Shown: in pieces, positions 1-8,278 of the stretch
How positions within the stretch are numbered: the stretch's first letter is position 1
Layout of the letters: each line of letters starts with the position of its first letter
Origin: Guptibacillus spartinae
Lineage (GTDB): Bacteria > Bacillota > Bacilli > Bacillales > Guptibacillaceae
Reading direction: 5' to 3'
DNA length: 64,000 nt
NCBI RefSeq assembly: GCF_028610625.1
Contig: NZ_JAQQWU010000016.1
Location: 1-64,000 of the forward strand
Notes under the pieces: model-generated
Seen by the model: the letters and a program-made list of their open reading frames with translations, nothing else
What the model was told of the DNA's origin: nothing
Database searches by the model: none
Position numbers and translations under genes: made by a program

Positions 1-102
1 CCGCTAAGATCAGGGAGCAAGCTCCCATCTCTTCGCTCGACTTGCATGTATTAGGCACGCCGCCAGCGTTCGTCCTGAGCCAGGATCAAACTCTCCGATA
101 GA
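1..102 (-). rRNA. 16S ribosomal RNA, 5' end (partial)
   Basis: On the minus strand the sequence reads the conserved 16S start GAGAGTTTGATCCTGGCTC followed by the universal AACGCTGGCGGCGTGCC block and a variable V1 stem. Only about 100 nt of the 5' end is inside the window; the gene continues off the left edge. Between it and the tRNA-Ile gene lies a leader of about 165 nt containing a TTGAAAACTGAAC segment of the kind found in Bacillus rRNA leaders. No 5S or 23S sequence is present. The exact mature 5' end is uncertain by a few bases. Confidence 0.95.
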
Positions 103-267
103 AAGCTTAATCTAGCTTTTAAAACATTTTGTTTCCGTAGAAACAACTACTTACATGGCGTTTCGTTCAGTTTTCAAAGATCAATTTTTCTTTCAATGTC
201 GTTTTCAGCGACCAAACCATCATACCATGATGAGATAATCAATGTCAACAACTTTTTTTAGAAAAGA

Positions 268-344
<77 letters not shown>

Positions 345-352
345 ATCTTTAA

Positions 353-426
353 TGGAGCGGGTGATGGGGATCGAACCCACGACATCAGCTTGGAAGGCTG
401 AGGTTTTACCACTAAACTACACCCGC
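353..426 (-). tRNA. tRNA-Gly (TCC)
   Basis: Acceptor GCGGGTG pairs with CACCCGC; the anticodon loop reads CTTCCAA with anticodon TCC; the T-loop is GGTTCGATCCC. CCA is encoded. It lies 8 nt upstream of tRNA-Ile in the same array. Confidence 0.95.
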
Positions 427-434
427 GTAAATGA

Positions 435-511
435 TGGTCGGGAAGACAGGATTTGAACCTGCGACCCCTTGGTCCCAAACCAAGTGCTCTACCAAGCTGA
501 GCTACTTCCCG
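435..511 (-). tRNA. tRNA-Pro (TGG)
   Basis: Acceptor CGGGAAG pairs with CTTCCCG, the anticodon is TGG within TTTGGGA, and CCA is encoded. It is part of the single leftward tRNA array. Confidence 0.95.
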
Positions 512-535
512 ACATTTTGTTAAGTAAAATAATTA

Positions 536-612
<77 letters not shown>

Positions 613-622
613 ATATTCTATT

Positions 623-708
623 TGGTGCGGTTGAGAGGACTCGAACCTCCACGGGGTCTCCCCCACTAGCCCCTCAAGCTAGCGCGTCTGCCATTCCGCC
701 ACAACCGC
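623..708 (-). tRNA. tRNA-Leu (GAG)
   Basis: A class II tRNA of 86 nt with a long variable arm (GGGGGAGACCCC). The anticodon stem CTAGC/GCTAG encloses loop TTGAGGG, anticodon GAG. CCA is encoded. Confidence 0.95.
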
Positions 709-748
709 ACATCGTAACTTGATGAAACGTTAGCATTAAAAAAGAAAT

Positions 749-833
749 TGGTGCGGGTGAAGGGACTTGAACCCCCACGTCGTAAGACACTAGATCCTAA
801 GTCTAGCGCGTCTGCCAATTCCGCCACACCCGC
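749..833 (-). tRNA. tRNA-Leu (TAG)
   Basis: A class II tRNA of 85 nt with acceptor GCGGGTG/CACCCGC. The anticodon stem CTAGA/TCTAG encloses a loop with anticodon TAG, and the variable arm is long. CCA is encoded. It is the second leucine isoacceptor in a row. Confidence 0.95.
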
Positions 834-841
834 AAATTAAG

Positions 842-917
842 TGGTGAGCCATGAAGGACTCGAACCTTCGACCCTCTGATTAAAAGTCAGATGCTCTACC
901 AACTGAGCTAATGGCTC
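842..917 (-). tRNA. tRNA-Lys (TTT)
   Basis: Acceptor GAGCCAT pairs with ATGGCTC, the anticodon loop is CTTTTAA with anticodon TTT, and the T-loop is GGTTCGAGTCC. CCA is encoded. Confidence 0.95.
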
Positions 918-921
918 AACA

Positions 922-996
922 TGGCTGGGCTAGCTGGATTCGAACCAGCGCATGACGGAATCAAAATCCGTTGCCTTACCGCTTGGCTATAGCCCA
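922..996 (-). tRNA. tRNA-Gln (TTG)
   Basis: Acceptor TGGGCTA pairs with TAGCCCA; the anticodon loop TTTTGAT carries TTG. CCA is encoded. The gene starts only 4 nt from tRNA-Lys, so the two must be processed from one transcript. Confidence 0.95.
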
Positions 997-1030
997 ACAT
1001 TTTATATAATCAGGTTTATTTTAATAGTAA

Positions 1031-1106
1031 TGGCGGTCTCGACGGGAATCGAACCCGCGATCTCCTGCGTGACAGGCAGGCATGTTAACCGCTACACCAC
1101 GAGACC
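1031..1106 (-). tRNA. tRNA-Asp (GTC)
   Basis: Acceptor GGTCTCG pairs with CGAGACC, the anticodon is GTC in loop CTGTCAC, and CCA is encoded. Confidence 0.95.
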
Positions 1107-1160
1107 TTTATAACTGATTACATATCATGTTGTTGAAACGTTTTATTTTCAAAATCATGT

Positions 1161-1235
1161 TGGTGACCCGTACGGGATTCGAACCCGTGTTACCGCCGTG
1201 AAAGGGCGGTGTCTTAACCGCTTGACCAACGGGCC
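1161..1235 (-). tRNA. tRNA-Glu (TTC)
   Basis: Acceptor GGCCCGT pairs with ACGGGTC (one G-U pair), the anticodon is TTC in loop CTTTCAC, and CCA is encoded. Confidence 0.95.
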
Positions 1236-1242
1236 ATAAAAA

Positions 1243-1333
1243 TGGCGGAGAAGGAGGGATTTGAACCCTCGCGCCGCTCGCGCGACCTACACCCTTAGCA
1301 GGGGCGCCCCTTCAGCCACTTGGGTACTTCTCC
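1243..1333 (-). tRNA. tRNA-Ser (GCT)
   Basis: A class II tRNA of 91 nt with a long GC-rich variable arm (TCGCGCGAGCGGCGCG region). Acceptor GGAGAAG pairs with CTTCTCC and the anticodon is GCT. CCA is encoded. Confidence 0.95.
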
Positions 1334-1336
1334 GTT

Positions 1337-1411
1337 TGGCTCCACAGGTAGGATTCGAACCTACGACCGATCGGTTAACAGCCGATAGCTCTACCACTGA
1401 GCTACTGTGGA
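1337..1411 (-). tRNA. tRNA-Asn (GTT)
   Basis: Acceptor TCCACAG pairs with CTGTGGA, and the anticodon is GTT in loop CTGTTAA. CCA is encoded. It is the promoter-proximal member of the array; transcription order is Asn-Ser-Glu-Asp-Gln-Lys-Leu-Leu-Arg-Pro-Gly-Ile-16S. Confidence 0.95.
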
Positions 1412-1453
1412 ATAATGTTTAAGTTGTTGTCTCCGTTATCGGCGACATTTACT

Positions 1454-1482
1454 ATAATAACTCATCCAGCAAACAAAGTCAA
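1454..1482 (-). promoter_or_regulatory. Sigma-A promoter of the tRNA-16S operon
   Basis: On the minus strand TTGACT (1477-1482) and TATTAT (1454-1459) are separated by exactly 17 nt. The predicted start is near 1447, about 35 nt before tRNA-Asn. No other promoter of this quality was seen between the tRNAs, so the array and the rRNA are probably co-transcribed from here. Confidence 0.75.
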
Positions 1483-1586
1483 CAGCTTTTTGTAATTAAT
1501 TTTTCACTATGTATTCGTTTGGGACGTGCTCTCCGAAGAGACTTTATTAATTTACCATATACAATCTAGGTCGTCAATAACAAGTT

Positions 1587-2039
1587 TCAATAAACTTGTA
1601 TTAACTTCCCTCTGCACTTTCCGCATACGTAACGTGAAGTATCCATCTTTCTTTTCCTTCTATACTTCGTCTTACATTCTCTACACTCATAGTAATACTT
1701 GAATGCCTCTATTCTCCTTTGACCTGGCACCACCTGACAATATCGAGAGCCACCTACTTCTTTTAGAAGGCGTTTAAAATCTTGATCCTGATGTTTGTAC
1801 CCTTTTTTCTGAAGGTGCAAATGATAATGGCAAAGCTCATGTTTAATAATGCCTACAAGTTCGTCTCTCCCGAACTGGTCATAATGCTTTTTATTGAACT
1901 CAAGATTGTGAGAGCGAAGCAAATAACGCCCTCCAGTCGTTTTCAATCGTGTATTGAATACTGCCTGATGGCGAAAAGCAAGCCCAAAAAACTTCTCAGA
2001 TATCGTTTCAACTAACTGTTGCAATTCCCTTTCAGTCAT
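1587..2039 (-). CDS. ydcK: SprT-family putative zinc metalloprotein (YdcK)
   Basis: This 150-residue protein belongs to the SprT/Spartan-like family. An HExxH-type motif (HELCH, about residues 67-71) would bind catalytic zinc, and two CxxC pairs at 119/122 and 139/142 form a C-terminal zinc ribbon. In eukaryotic relatives such proteases cleave DNA-protein crosslinks; the bacterial role is unproven. The ATG at 2039 was chosen because AAAGGAG sits just upstream; an in-frame ATG ten codons earlier has no ribosome site. It sits between the tRNA array and cmpA/tex exactly as in B. subtilis. Confidence 0.9.
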   Translation of the reverse strand: MTERELQQLVETISEKFFGLAFRHQAVFNTRLKTTGGRYLLRSHNLEFNKKHYDQFGRDELVGIIKHELCHYHLHLQKKGYKHQDQDFKRLLKEVGGSRYCQVVPGQRRIEAFKYYYECRECKTKYRRKRKMDTSRYVCGKCRGKLIQVY

Positions 2040-2102
2040 ATGCCTTTCTCCTTTCTCTTTCGAACACATACAAGCCGTTTCTCATAAACTAATGTACATC
2101 AT

Positions 2103-2253
2103 CATTTACAACGTGTCATTACTTAAGGGGGAGATGAAGTTGCCTGTTTGGTTCAAGAAGCAATTGAAACAAGCTTACCTTGAGAAAAATCGACATCAAA
2201 TCAAACTATTAAACCAATGCTGGTTTTTCTATAAAAGAAAGCACCACCCCTGA
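2103..2253 (+). CDS. cmpA: CmpA, 37-residue spore envelope quality-control protein (coding part 2140-2253, with candidate sigma-E -10 at 2103)
   Basis: The coding region is 2140-2253 and gives exactly 37 residues, the length of B. subtilis CmpA, ending in the family's characteristic block IKLLNQCWFFYKRKH. CmpA is an adaptor that delivers misassembled SpoIVA to ClpXP during sporulation and restrains cortex formation. The start is TTG at 2140: AAGGGGGAG (2125-2133) lies 6 nt upstream, while the in-frame ATG at 2134 is too close to that site. It lies divergent from ydcK and convergent with tex, as in B. subtilis. TCATAAA (2082-2088) and CATTTACA (2103-2110), 14 nt apart, weakly resemble a sigma-E promoter. 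The 3' end overlaps the tex terminator. Confidence 0.85.
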
Positions 2254-2262
2254 GGGCAGTGC
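2232..2262 (-). terminator. Intrinsic terminator of tex, overlapping the 3' end of cmpA
   Basis: On the minus strand the stem AGCACTGCCC-TCAG-GGGTGGTGCT (one internal mismatch zone) is followed by TTTCTTTT. The hairpin sits 7 nt beyond the tex stop codon, and its DNA also encodes the last codons and stop of cmpA on the other strand. Confidence 0.75.
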
Positions 2263-2268
2263 TAGTAC

Positions 2269-4443
2269 TTATGATGGTTGAAGCATTGTTAAAGCGATAC
2301 GCTCGCGCTTAAGGTCCACTTGATCAACCCACACAGTCACCACTTGTCCGACGTGGACGACTTCCATTGGGTTTTTCACAAAGCGATTTGTTAACTTCGA
2401 AATATGAACAAGCCCATCTTGTTTTACTCCGATATCAATAAAGGCGCCAAAGTCAACAACATTCCTAACTGTACCTTCTAATTCCATACCCTGTTCCAGG
2501 TCTTCCATTTTCAAGACATCCGTCTTTAAGATCGGTTGCGAAAGTTCGTCTCGAGGATCTCGACCAGGCTTTTGGAGAGAAGCCACAATATCTTTTAACG
2601 TGATTTCACCTATATTAAGAGCCGCGGCCGTATCTTTCATAGACAAGTCAGAAAGAGACTCCACAAGTTTTTCTGTTCCAATATCCCCAAGCTTACAATC
2701 GATTCGTTCTAAGAGAGCTTTTGTAACGTCATAGCTTTCCGGGTGAATTTCAGTTTGATCAAGAGGCTGCTTCCCTCCCATGATTCTAAGGAACCCGATA
2801 CACTGTTCGTATGTTTTCGCGCCTAGTCTTGGAACCTTTTTTAACTGCACTCGGCTTGTGAACTTACCGTCTTCATCTCGTTTTTTTACAATGTTCGTAG
2901 CAACCGCCCTAGACAGACCCGCTACGTACTGTAGAAGCGATACTGAAGCTGTATTCACATTAACGCCAACCTGGTTTACAGCCGTCTCTACAACAAAGGT
3001 TAGTTGATCATTTAATTTTTTTTGTGATACATCGTGCTGGTACTGCCCAACTCCCACCGATTTCGGATCAATTTTCACTAGCTCTGCCAGTGGATCTTGA
3101 ATCCTTCTCGCAATAGAGACGGCTGAGCGTTCTTCGACTTGAAGATCAGGAAATTCCTCTCTTGCAAGGTCAGAAGCTGAATAAACACTCGCGCCTGCCT
3201 CATTTACAATAAGATAAACCACTTTTTGCTCAACTTCTTTAATGACATCTGCAATAAACTGTTCTGTTTCACGTGATGCAGTACCGTTTCCAATCGCAAT
3301 CATTTCAATATTGTACTCATTGATCATTTTAATCACAGCCGCTTTTGACTTTTCAACTTCCGATTTCGGTGGTGTTGGATAAATGACCGATACGTTTAAC
3401 ATCTTTCCTGTATCGTCCACAACAGCTAGTTTACACCCCGTTCGATAGGCAGGATCCACACCAAGAACTCTTTTCCCTTTCAATGGCGGCTGTAGTAATA
3501 GATGCTTTAAATTCTCGGAAAAGATATGAATGGCCTGATCTTCAGCTCGTTCCGTTAACTCTTTTCGTATCTCTCTTTCTACTGAAGGTTGAATAAGTCG
3601 TTTGTAACTATCCGTAATAGCTTCTTCAAGGATCGCTACACAGTCTCGTTTCTGATTTTTAATGGTTTTTCGTTTTAAATAGTCGTGAATGGAATCAGTT
3701 GGAGGCGTAATGGATGCTCGTATAACTTTTTCCTTTTCTCCTCTATTAATGGCAAGAATCCGGTGTGGGACTATCTTGGATATGCCTTCTTGATAGGAAT
3801 AGTACATTTCAAATATTTGTTTAGGATCTTCCTCTTCCGATTTAACCGTCGTTTGAAGGAGTCCGTGTTGAAATGTTCTCGCTCTTATCCATTTTCGAGC
3901 TTCAGGATCATCGGAAATCCATTCTGCGATGATATCCTGCGCTCCTTGAATAGCATCTTCAACTGTAAAAACTTCCTTTTCATCTGATATGTAATCCTTA
4001 GCAATCACTGATGGATGATCACTCCCATCTTCTACAATCCAACGGGCAAAAGGTTCTAACCCCTTTTCTTTAGCAATCGTAGCCTTTGTTCGCTTCTTTT
4101 GTTTATATGGACGATAGATATCTTCTACTTCTTGGAGCTTTGTAGCCGCTTTTAATTGCTTCTTTAGTTCATCTGTTAGTTTATCCTGCTCTTGAATAAG
4201 ACGGATCACTTCTTCTTTTCGCTGATCCAAATTCTGAAGGTAGGTCCACGCTTCTTGTATATCTCTTAGCTGAACTTCATCGAGACCATCAGTTAACTCT
4301 TTACGATAACGGGCAATGAAGGGTACGGTATTCCCATCATTTAATAATGTAATTACTTCTCTTACACTTCGTTCAGCAAGCTTTAAATTTTGAGCAACTT
4401 TACGAAAATGTTCTGATTGCTTTTGCTCTACTGTCATTTCCAA
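2269..4443 (-). CDS. tex: Tex, S1-domain RNA-binding transcription accessory protein
   Basis: A 724-residue protein with the Tex family order: N-terminal helical domain, YqgF/RNase H-like fold (around GVDPAYRTGCKLAVVD), helix-hairpin-helix segment (around VNTASVSLLQYVAGLS) and a C-terminal S1 domain (ELEGTVRNVVDFGAFIDIG, from about residue 645). Tex binds nucleic acid and acts with the transcription machinery. The start is TTG at 4443 with AAGGAGG seven bases upstream; the ATG two codons later is too far from that site. Length and order are typical of Bacillus YdcI/Tex. Confidence 0.95.
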   Translation of the reverse strand: MEMTVEQKQSEHFRKVAQNLKLAERSVREVITLLNDGNTVPFIARYRKELTDGLDEVQLRDIQEAWTYLQNLDQRKEEVIRLIQEQDKLTDELKKQLKAATKLQEVEDIYRPYKQKKRTKATIAKEKGLEPFARWIVEDGSDHPSVIAKDYISDEKEVFTVEDAIQGAQDIIAEWISDDPEARKWIRARTFQHGLLQTTVKSEEEDPKQIFEMYYSYQEGISKIVPHRILAINRGEKEKVIRASITPPTDSIHDYLKRKTIKNQKRDCVAILEEAITDSYKRLIQPSVEREIRKELTERAEDQAIHIFSENLKHLLLQPPLKGKRVLGVDPAYRTGCKLAVVDDTGKMLNVSVIYPTPPKSEVEKSKAAVIKMINEYNIEMIAIGNGTASRETEQFIADVIKEVEQKVVYLIVNEAGASVYSASDLAREEFPDLQVEERSAVSIARRIQDPLAELVKIDPKSVGVGQYQHDVSQKKLNDQLTFVVETAVNQVGVNVNTASVSLLQYVAGLSRAVATNIVKKRDEDGKFTSRVQLKKVPRLGAKTYEQCIGFLRIMGGKQPLDQTEIHPESYDVTKALLERIDCKLGDIGTEKLVESLSDLSMKDTAAALNIGEITLKDIVASLQKPGRDPRDELSQPILKTDVLKMEDLEQGMELEGTVRNVVDFGAFIDIGVKQDGLVHISKLTNRFVKNPMEVVHVGQVVTVWVDQVDLKRERIALTMLQPS

Positions 4444-4562
4444 AACAATTCCTCCTTAAGAGCCATTCCATATTAGTATCAGTTTACCGGATAAGTTGAT
4501 TTGTTAAAAGCTTCCCTCTAAAAAACCATCATGAATCTTTTCCTTATTTTTAAATGAAAATA

Positions 4563-4601
4563 AAAAAAGTTCTTCCTATATAAAAACGGAAGAACTTTTT
4601 A
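4563..4601 (-). terminator. Terminator of the sigma-B operon
   Basis: A hairpin AAAGTTCTTCC / GGAAGAACTTT with an 11-nt loop is followed on the minus strand by a run of T. It overlaps the rsbX stop codon region and closes the rsb-sigB operon. Confidence 0.85.
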
Positions 4602-5201
4602 TACTGTTTTCCCTACAAGGAGAGTGATGTCATCATTTGTAGATGGAAGCGTATCGGTTAAATGTTGAAAAGACTCATGCACGGAATCAAAACGAGCAAT
4701 CATCGAATAATTTTTTGAACTGATTTGAACGCCATCAGAGTATGCGACAAACGAAGAACCTGAAGGATAATCAATTGTTTGCACTTTCACTTTTTGAAGC
4801 TTACCTGACAGGTACCCTGAATACGAGATCGGGCGAAGAATTTTTCCATCTGGTCGATAGATGATCAAATTAATATTCCCAATTCCACTATACTCAAGTT
4901 GTCTTGTATTTAAATCAAGCTTAAAAACGGAAAGAACACATCCACGTTTACCTCTCATCTCTTCATTTGCACGATTCATTAACGATTCAACATCTTCGTC
5001 TTGGTGTTCCTTGACTGCATTAATAGCAGCTAGAGAAGAATCCTTGGCCATATCACCGCTGCCAAGTCCATCTGCTACAGCACAAATGAAATAATCAGAT
5101 GTTTCAGCTACATAATAGCTGTCCCCACACATTTGATTGCCTGCCTTTGGCTTTTGATACGCTGCCACCGTAAGCTTTTCAAATTCATGATGATGAATCA
5201 T
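4599..5201 (-). CDS. rsbX: RsbX, PP2C-type serine phosphatase (stressosome feedback)
   Basis: A 200-residue PP2C/SpoIIE-like phosphatase. Metal-binding acidic motifs are visible as AVADGLGSGDMAK (about residue 37) and VAYSDGVQ (about 147), with DDITLLVG at the end. RsbX dephosphorylates RsbS and RsbRA and returns the stressosome to rest after a stress signal. It is the last gene of the operon, 2 nt after sigB, the B. subtilis position, so it is made together with sigma-B and gives feedback. Confidence 0.95.
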   Translation of the reverse strand: MIHHHEFEKLTVAAYQKPKAGNQMCGDSYYVAETSDYFICAVADGLGSGDMAKDSSLAAINAVKEHQDEDVESLMNRANEEMRGKRGCVLSVFKLDLNTRQLEYSGIGNINLIIYRPDGKILRPISYSGYLSGKLQKVKVQTIDYPSGSSFVAYSDGVQISSKNYSMIARFDSVHESFQHLTDTLPSTNDDITLLVGKTV

Positions 5202-5203
5202 GA

Positions 5204-5995
5204 CTAGAAAGCCTCCGTTGGTTCAATTCGAATCGCTTGCCTTAGCTTTTCAAGCGCTCTTCTTTGTAGGCGGGAAACATGCATTTGTGAAATTCCGAGC
5301 TTCTCACCCGTTTCTTTCTGACTCATATTCTCAAAGTACGTACAATTCAAAATTTCTTGTTCTCTTTCAGTTAGAACTGCAAAAGCTTTCTTAAGAAGCA
5401 TCTGTTGGTCTACTAGATCAAATCCTTGTTCTTGATCGCCAACAAGATCGAGTAAGGTAACGGTGCTTCCTTCTTGGTCTGCTTCAATTGAACTATCGAC
5501 AGAAAGTGCTTGATAACTTTTGCCCATTTCCATTGTTTCAAGTACTTCTTCCTCAGACACATTTAAATACTCAGCAAGTTCGTCGACCTTAGGAGAACGT
5601 TGAAGTTCATTCGTAAGTTCTTCGACTGCTTTTTTAATACGAGGCCCAAGCTCTTTGATCCTTCTTGGAACATGAACGCTCCATGTTTTATCTCGAATAA
5701 ACCGTTTGATTTCTCCAACGATGGTTGGGACAGCAAAAGACTCAAAGCTTCTACCGAATTCAGGGTCGTAACGACGAAGCGCTGCAAGTAATCCGATCAT
5801 CCCGACTTGAGACAAATCATCGTGAATGCTTTTCCCTTTAGAAAACTTACGGGCGAGTGATTGAACGAGATCCTGATATCGCTCCACTAACTTCAGTTGA
5901 ACAATTTCATCAGTCGGATCCTTTTGATATTGTTCAATCCATTCATATACCTCGTTGTTATTGTTATTGCGGGGATGATGAGATTGTGTCGGCAT
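5204..5995 (-). CDS. sigB: RNA polymerase sigma factor SigB (general stress response)
   Basis: A 263-residue group 3 sigma factor. Region 2 is visible around DLSQVGMIGLLAALRRYDP with the aromatic-rich FIRDKTWSVHVPRR stretch, region 3 follows, and region 4 has the helix-turn-helix around SQKETGEKLGISQMHVSRLQ. It directs the general stress regulon when freed from RsbW. The ATG at 5995 follows GGGGTGG; the gene overlaps rsbW by 32 nt, indicating translational coupling of sigma and anti-sigma. The N-terminus has a poly-Asn stretch. Confidence 0.97.
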   Translation of the reverse strand: MPTQSHHPRNNNNNEVYEWIEQYQKDPTDEIVQLKLVERYQDLVQSLARKFSKGKSIHDDLSQVGMIGLLAALRRYDPEFGRSFESFAVPTIVGEIKRFIRDKTWSVHVPRRIKELGPRIKKAVEELTNELQRSPKVDELAEYLNVSEEEVLETMEMGKSYQALSVDSSIEADQEGSTVTLLDLVGDQEQGFDLVDQQMLLKKAFAVLTEREQEILNCTYFENMSQKETGEKLGISQMHVSRLQRRALEKLRQAIRIEPTEAF

Positions 5996-6446
5996 CTACT
6001 TCCACCCCATCTCTGTGGAGGAACTTCGTCATCATGACTACTACTCCGTCCTCTCCACTGATTTCCACTTTATCCATCAGTGATTCAATCAGAAAGAGTC
6101 CCAATCCTCCCTCACTGAGTTGTTCGACTGATTTATCACTATCTACTGGTCCTAGCTTTTCGGAAACCTTTGTATAGTCAAAGCTTTGACCACGATCTAA
6201 AACCATCATTTCTAGACGATCTTCATAGATACCAAAACCAATGGTGATTTGTCCTTTTTCATCTTCTTTATAAGCGTGGTTAACAGCATTCGTACATGCC
6301 TCTGATAGAGCAATCTTAATGTCTTCAATTTCATCGTAAGAGTAACCCATTCGGTTTGCAATTCCTGATACCGTCAATCTTGTTACACCAACAAATTCTG
6401 CTTGTGCAGGGATTTTCATTTCAACAAAGTCTGAAATGTTTATCAC
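5964..6446 (-). CDS. rsbW: RsbW, anti-sigma-B factor and serine kinase
   Basis: A 160-residue GHKL-fold kinase. The N box is EACTNAVNHAY (about residue 49), and the G-box is GGLGLFLIESLMD (about 113). It binds and inhibits sigma-B and phosphorylates RsbV; the ATP/ADP state and RsbV phosphorylation control the partner switch. It overlaps rsbV by 4 nt (ATGA type) and sigB by 32 nt. Confidence 0.97.
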   Translation of the reverse strand: MINISDFVEMKIPAQAEFVGVTRLTVSGIANRMGYSYDEIEDIKIALSEACTNAVNHAYKEDEKGQITIGFGIYEDRLEMMVLDRGQSFDYTKVSEKLGPVDSDKSVEQLSEGGLGLFLIESLMDKVEISGEDGVVVMMTKFLHRDGVEVDADTISSSPQ

Positions 6447-6772
6447 TTTGATCCCCCCTTTACGTCTTCAATGTCGATCACTTCATCAAGTCCAGTGATT
6501 TCGAAAAGACGCTGTACGCGTGAAGTCATTCCTGTCAATTTCAACGAGCTACCGTGCTCTTTAGATGATTTCAGCGCACCAACAAACACACCTAAACCTG
6601 TGCTATCCATATAATTAACATCACTAAGATGAACGAGCGTCTCATGACCTTCTTTACCAGTTAGCGGAAGTAGAGCTTCTCGTAACTGAGGCGCTGTGTA
6701 AGCGTCAATCTCTCCACCTATATGTAAATGATGTGTATTCTCATGATCTTCTTGTTTGATCTGTAAATTCAT
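6443..6772 (-). CDS. rsbV: RsbV, anti-anti-sigma factor
   Basis: A 109-residue STAS-domain protein with the conserved phospho-acceptor serine in MDSTGLGVFVGA (about residue 56-58). Unphosphorylated RsbV captures RsbW and frees sigma-B. It is preceded by a GGGGGTAA ribosome site and by a candidate sigma-B promoter, so rsbV-rsbW-sigB-rsbX can be boosted by sigma-B itself. Confidence 0.97.
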   Translation of the reverse strand: MNLQIKQEDHENTHHLHIGGEIDAYTAPQLREALLPLTGKEGHETLVHLSDVNYMDSTGLGVFVGALKSSKEHGSSLKLTGMTSRVQRLFEITGLDEVIDIEDVKGGSK

Positions 6773-6826
6773 AATATTACCCCCTGTTAGGTTGCTTCTA
6801 ATTTTTAGTTAAAACCATTATTTCCT

Positions 6827-6853
6827 TATTCCACTTTTAGAAAGAAGTTAAAC
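6827..6853 (-). promoter_or_regulatory. Candidate sigma-B promoter upstream of rsbV
   Basis: On the minus strand GGTTTAA (hexamer GTTTAA, 6848-6853) and GGAATA (6827-6832) are 15 nt apart, close to the sigma-B consensus GTTTAA / GGGTAT. The -35 includes the rsbU stop codon. The position between rsbU and rsbV matches the autoregulatory promoter of B. subtilis. The -10 has two mismatches, so this is a candidate. Confidence 0.5.
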
Positions 6854-7858
6854 CTCGCGTCGTAAAATAACAAGGGTGAAATCATCTCTGAGTTCAAACT
6901 CTTGCAAACGCTCAAGTTCACGGTAAACCTCTTCCACAATTTCTTGTGCTGAGAGGTGAATATATTTACGAATCAACGCTACGATTTCATCACGTTCAAT
7001 AAAACCATTTGTCGAACGGCATTCAGTAACACCGTCAGAAAGCATGATAACCATATCATTTCCATTAAGTACCCGCTGGTATTCTTGATAGGAGGTTTTC
7101 TTTGATACTCCTAAAACAAGCCCTCTTGTAAAGAGCTCTTCAAATTCATCTTTTTGCGAATCGTAAAAAAAGCCCGGTTCGTGACCGGCCCCAGCGTAAT
7201 AAAATGAATGAACCCTAGGATCATATAAACCATAAAACATGGTAATAAACATGTTAGGATCAACATTTTGTTCCACAACGCGGTTAAGGTTCTCAAGAAC
7301 AGCTCCTGGCTGCATTCGCTGCTCAGGCGCACTGTCCATTGTATACTTAATCATACTCATACAAAGTGCAGCAGGAATTCCTTTACCGATGACATCGGCG
7401 ATCGCTACACTTACGCAATCATTTTCATCTTGAACAAAGTGATAGTAATCCCCGCTCATTTTCTGGGCGGGTTTACTAATAGCACCAATCTCAAGACTCG
7501 GAACTTCTGGTTTATCCCCTGCAAGCAACGTTTGTTGCATATTTGCAGCAATTTCAATTTCAGATTCTAGCTGCTGCTGACGACTTCGAAGGCTTTGATG
7601 CTCTCGATAGGCAAACCCATACCCAATCATCATCTCAAGCAAAAAGTCATACGAGTTCTTAAGCGGCTCAGGAATATCAGGAAATAATTCCTCTAGAACA
7701 CTTACGTGGAGACTGACTGCTTCTTCTGGGGATATCTTCTGTTCAATCATCTTCCGACTAAACTGCTGTCCCTTATATAACGTTTGTTCCGATTGCTCTT
7801 CTAAATAGTTTACTAATATTGCTTTATATTTTTGATATTGAAGATCTCGGTCGTCCAT
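6848..7858 (-). CDS. rsbU: RsbU, PP2C phosphatase acting on RsbV-P
   Basis: A 336-residue protein with an N-terminal four-helix domain that binds RsbT (about residues 1-85), a short linker, and a C-terminal PP2C domain (motifs GDYYHFVQ, ADVIGKGIPAALCMS, AGAGHEPGFFY, LSDGVTECR, RDDFTLVIL). Activated by RsbT released from the stressosome, it dephosphorylates RsbV. It is 15 nt downstream of rsbT. Confidence 0.97.
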   Translation of the reverse strand: MDDRDLQYQKYKAILVNYLEEQSEQTLYKGQQFSRKMIEQKISPEEAVSLHVSVLEELFPDIPEPLKNSYDFLLEMMIGYGFAYREHQSLRSRQQQLESEIEIAANMQQTLLAGDKPEVPSLEIGAISKPAQKMSGDYYHFVQDENDCVSVAIADVIGKGIPAALCMSMIKYTMDSAPEQRMQPGAVLENLNRVVEQNVDPNMFITMFYGLYDPRVHSFYYAGAGHEPGFFYDSQKDEFEELFTRGLVLGVSKKTSYQEYQRVLNGNDMVIMLSDGVTECRSTNGFIERDEIVALIRKYIHLSAQEIVEEVYRELERLQEFELRDDFTLVILRREV

Positions 7859-7873
7859 TATGCTCTATCCTCC

Positions 7874-8275
7874 TTAACGGAGCCATTTAATAGAAGTGAT
7901 CACTGTTCCTTCGTTCTCTTTTGAATCAATTGTAAACTCATCCATTAATCGTTTAACTCCAGGAAGACCAGCTCCAAGACCACCAGAGGTTGTAAAACCA
8001 TCTTCCATGACTTTTCTGATGTCTTTTATTCCCGGGCCCGAATCGGATGCTTCGATTTTAAGTCCTAATTTACCACCGTTTTCCACACGTTCAATGGCTA
8101 CTTCGCCACTTCCGGCATAGAGGTATATGTTACGCGCGAGTTCAGAAATAGCCGTTGTAATACGAGCTTGATCGACCGTGCCGAAGCCAAGTTCTTTCGC
8201 AATATTTCTCCCAGACTGTCTCGCCTTCACGATATCCCATTCATTTCGAACTTCCACACAGGATTGGATATTCAT
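7874..8275 (-). CDS. rsbT: RsbT, switch kinase of the stressosome
   Basis: A 133-residue GHKL kinase with N box SELARNIYLYA and the G-boxes DSGPGI and GLGAGLPGVKRLMDEF. It phosphorylates RsbS and RsbR proteins and then leaves the complex to switch on RsbU. It begins 3 nt after rsbS. Confidence 0.97.
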   Translation of the reverse strand: MNIQSCVEVRNEWDIVKARQSGRNIAKELGFGTVDQARITTAISELARNIYLYAGSGEVAIERVENGGKLGLKIEASDSGPGIKDIRKVMEDGFTTSGGLGAGLPGVKRLMDEFTIDSKENEGTVITSIKWLR

Positions 8276-8278
8276 AAC

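Noticed and set aside
2103-2139. ATG at 2134 as the start of cmpA
   Set aside because: It directly touches the ribosome site AAGGGGGAG; the TTG at 2140 has correct spacing and gives exactly the 37 residues of CmpA.
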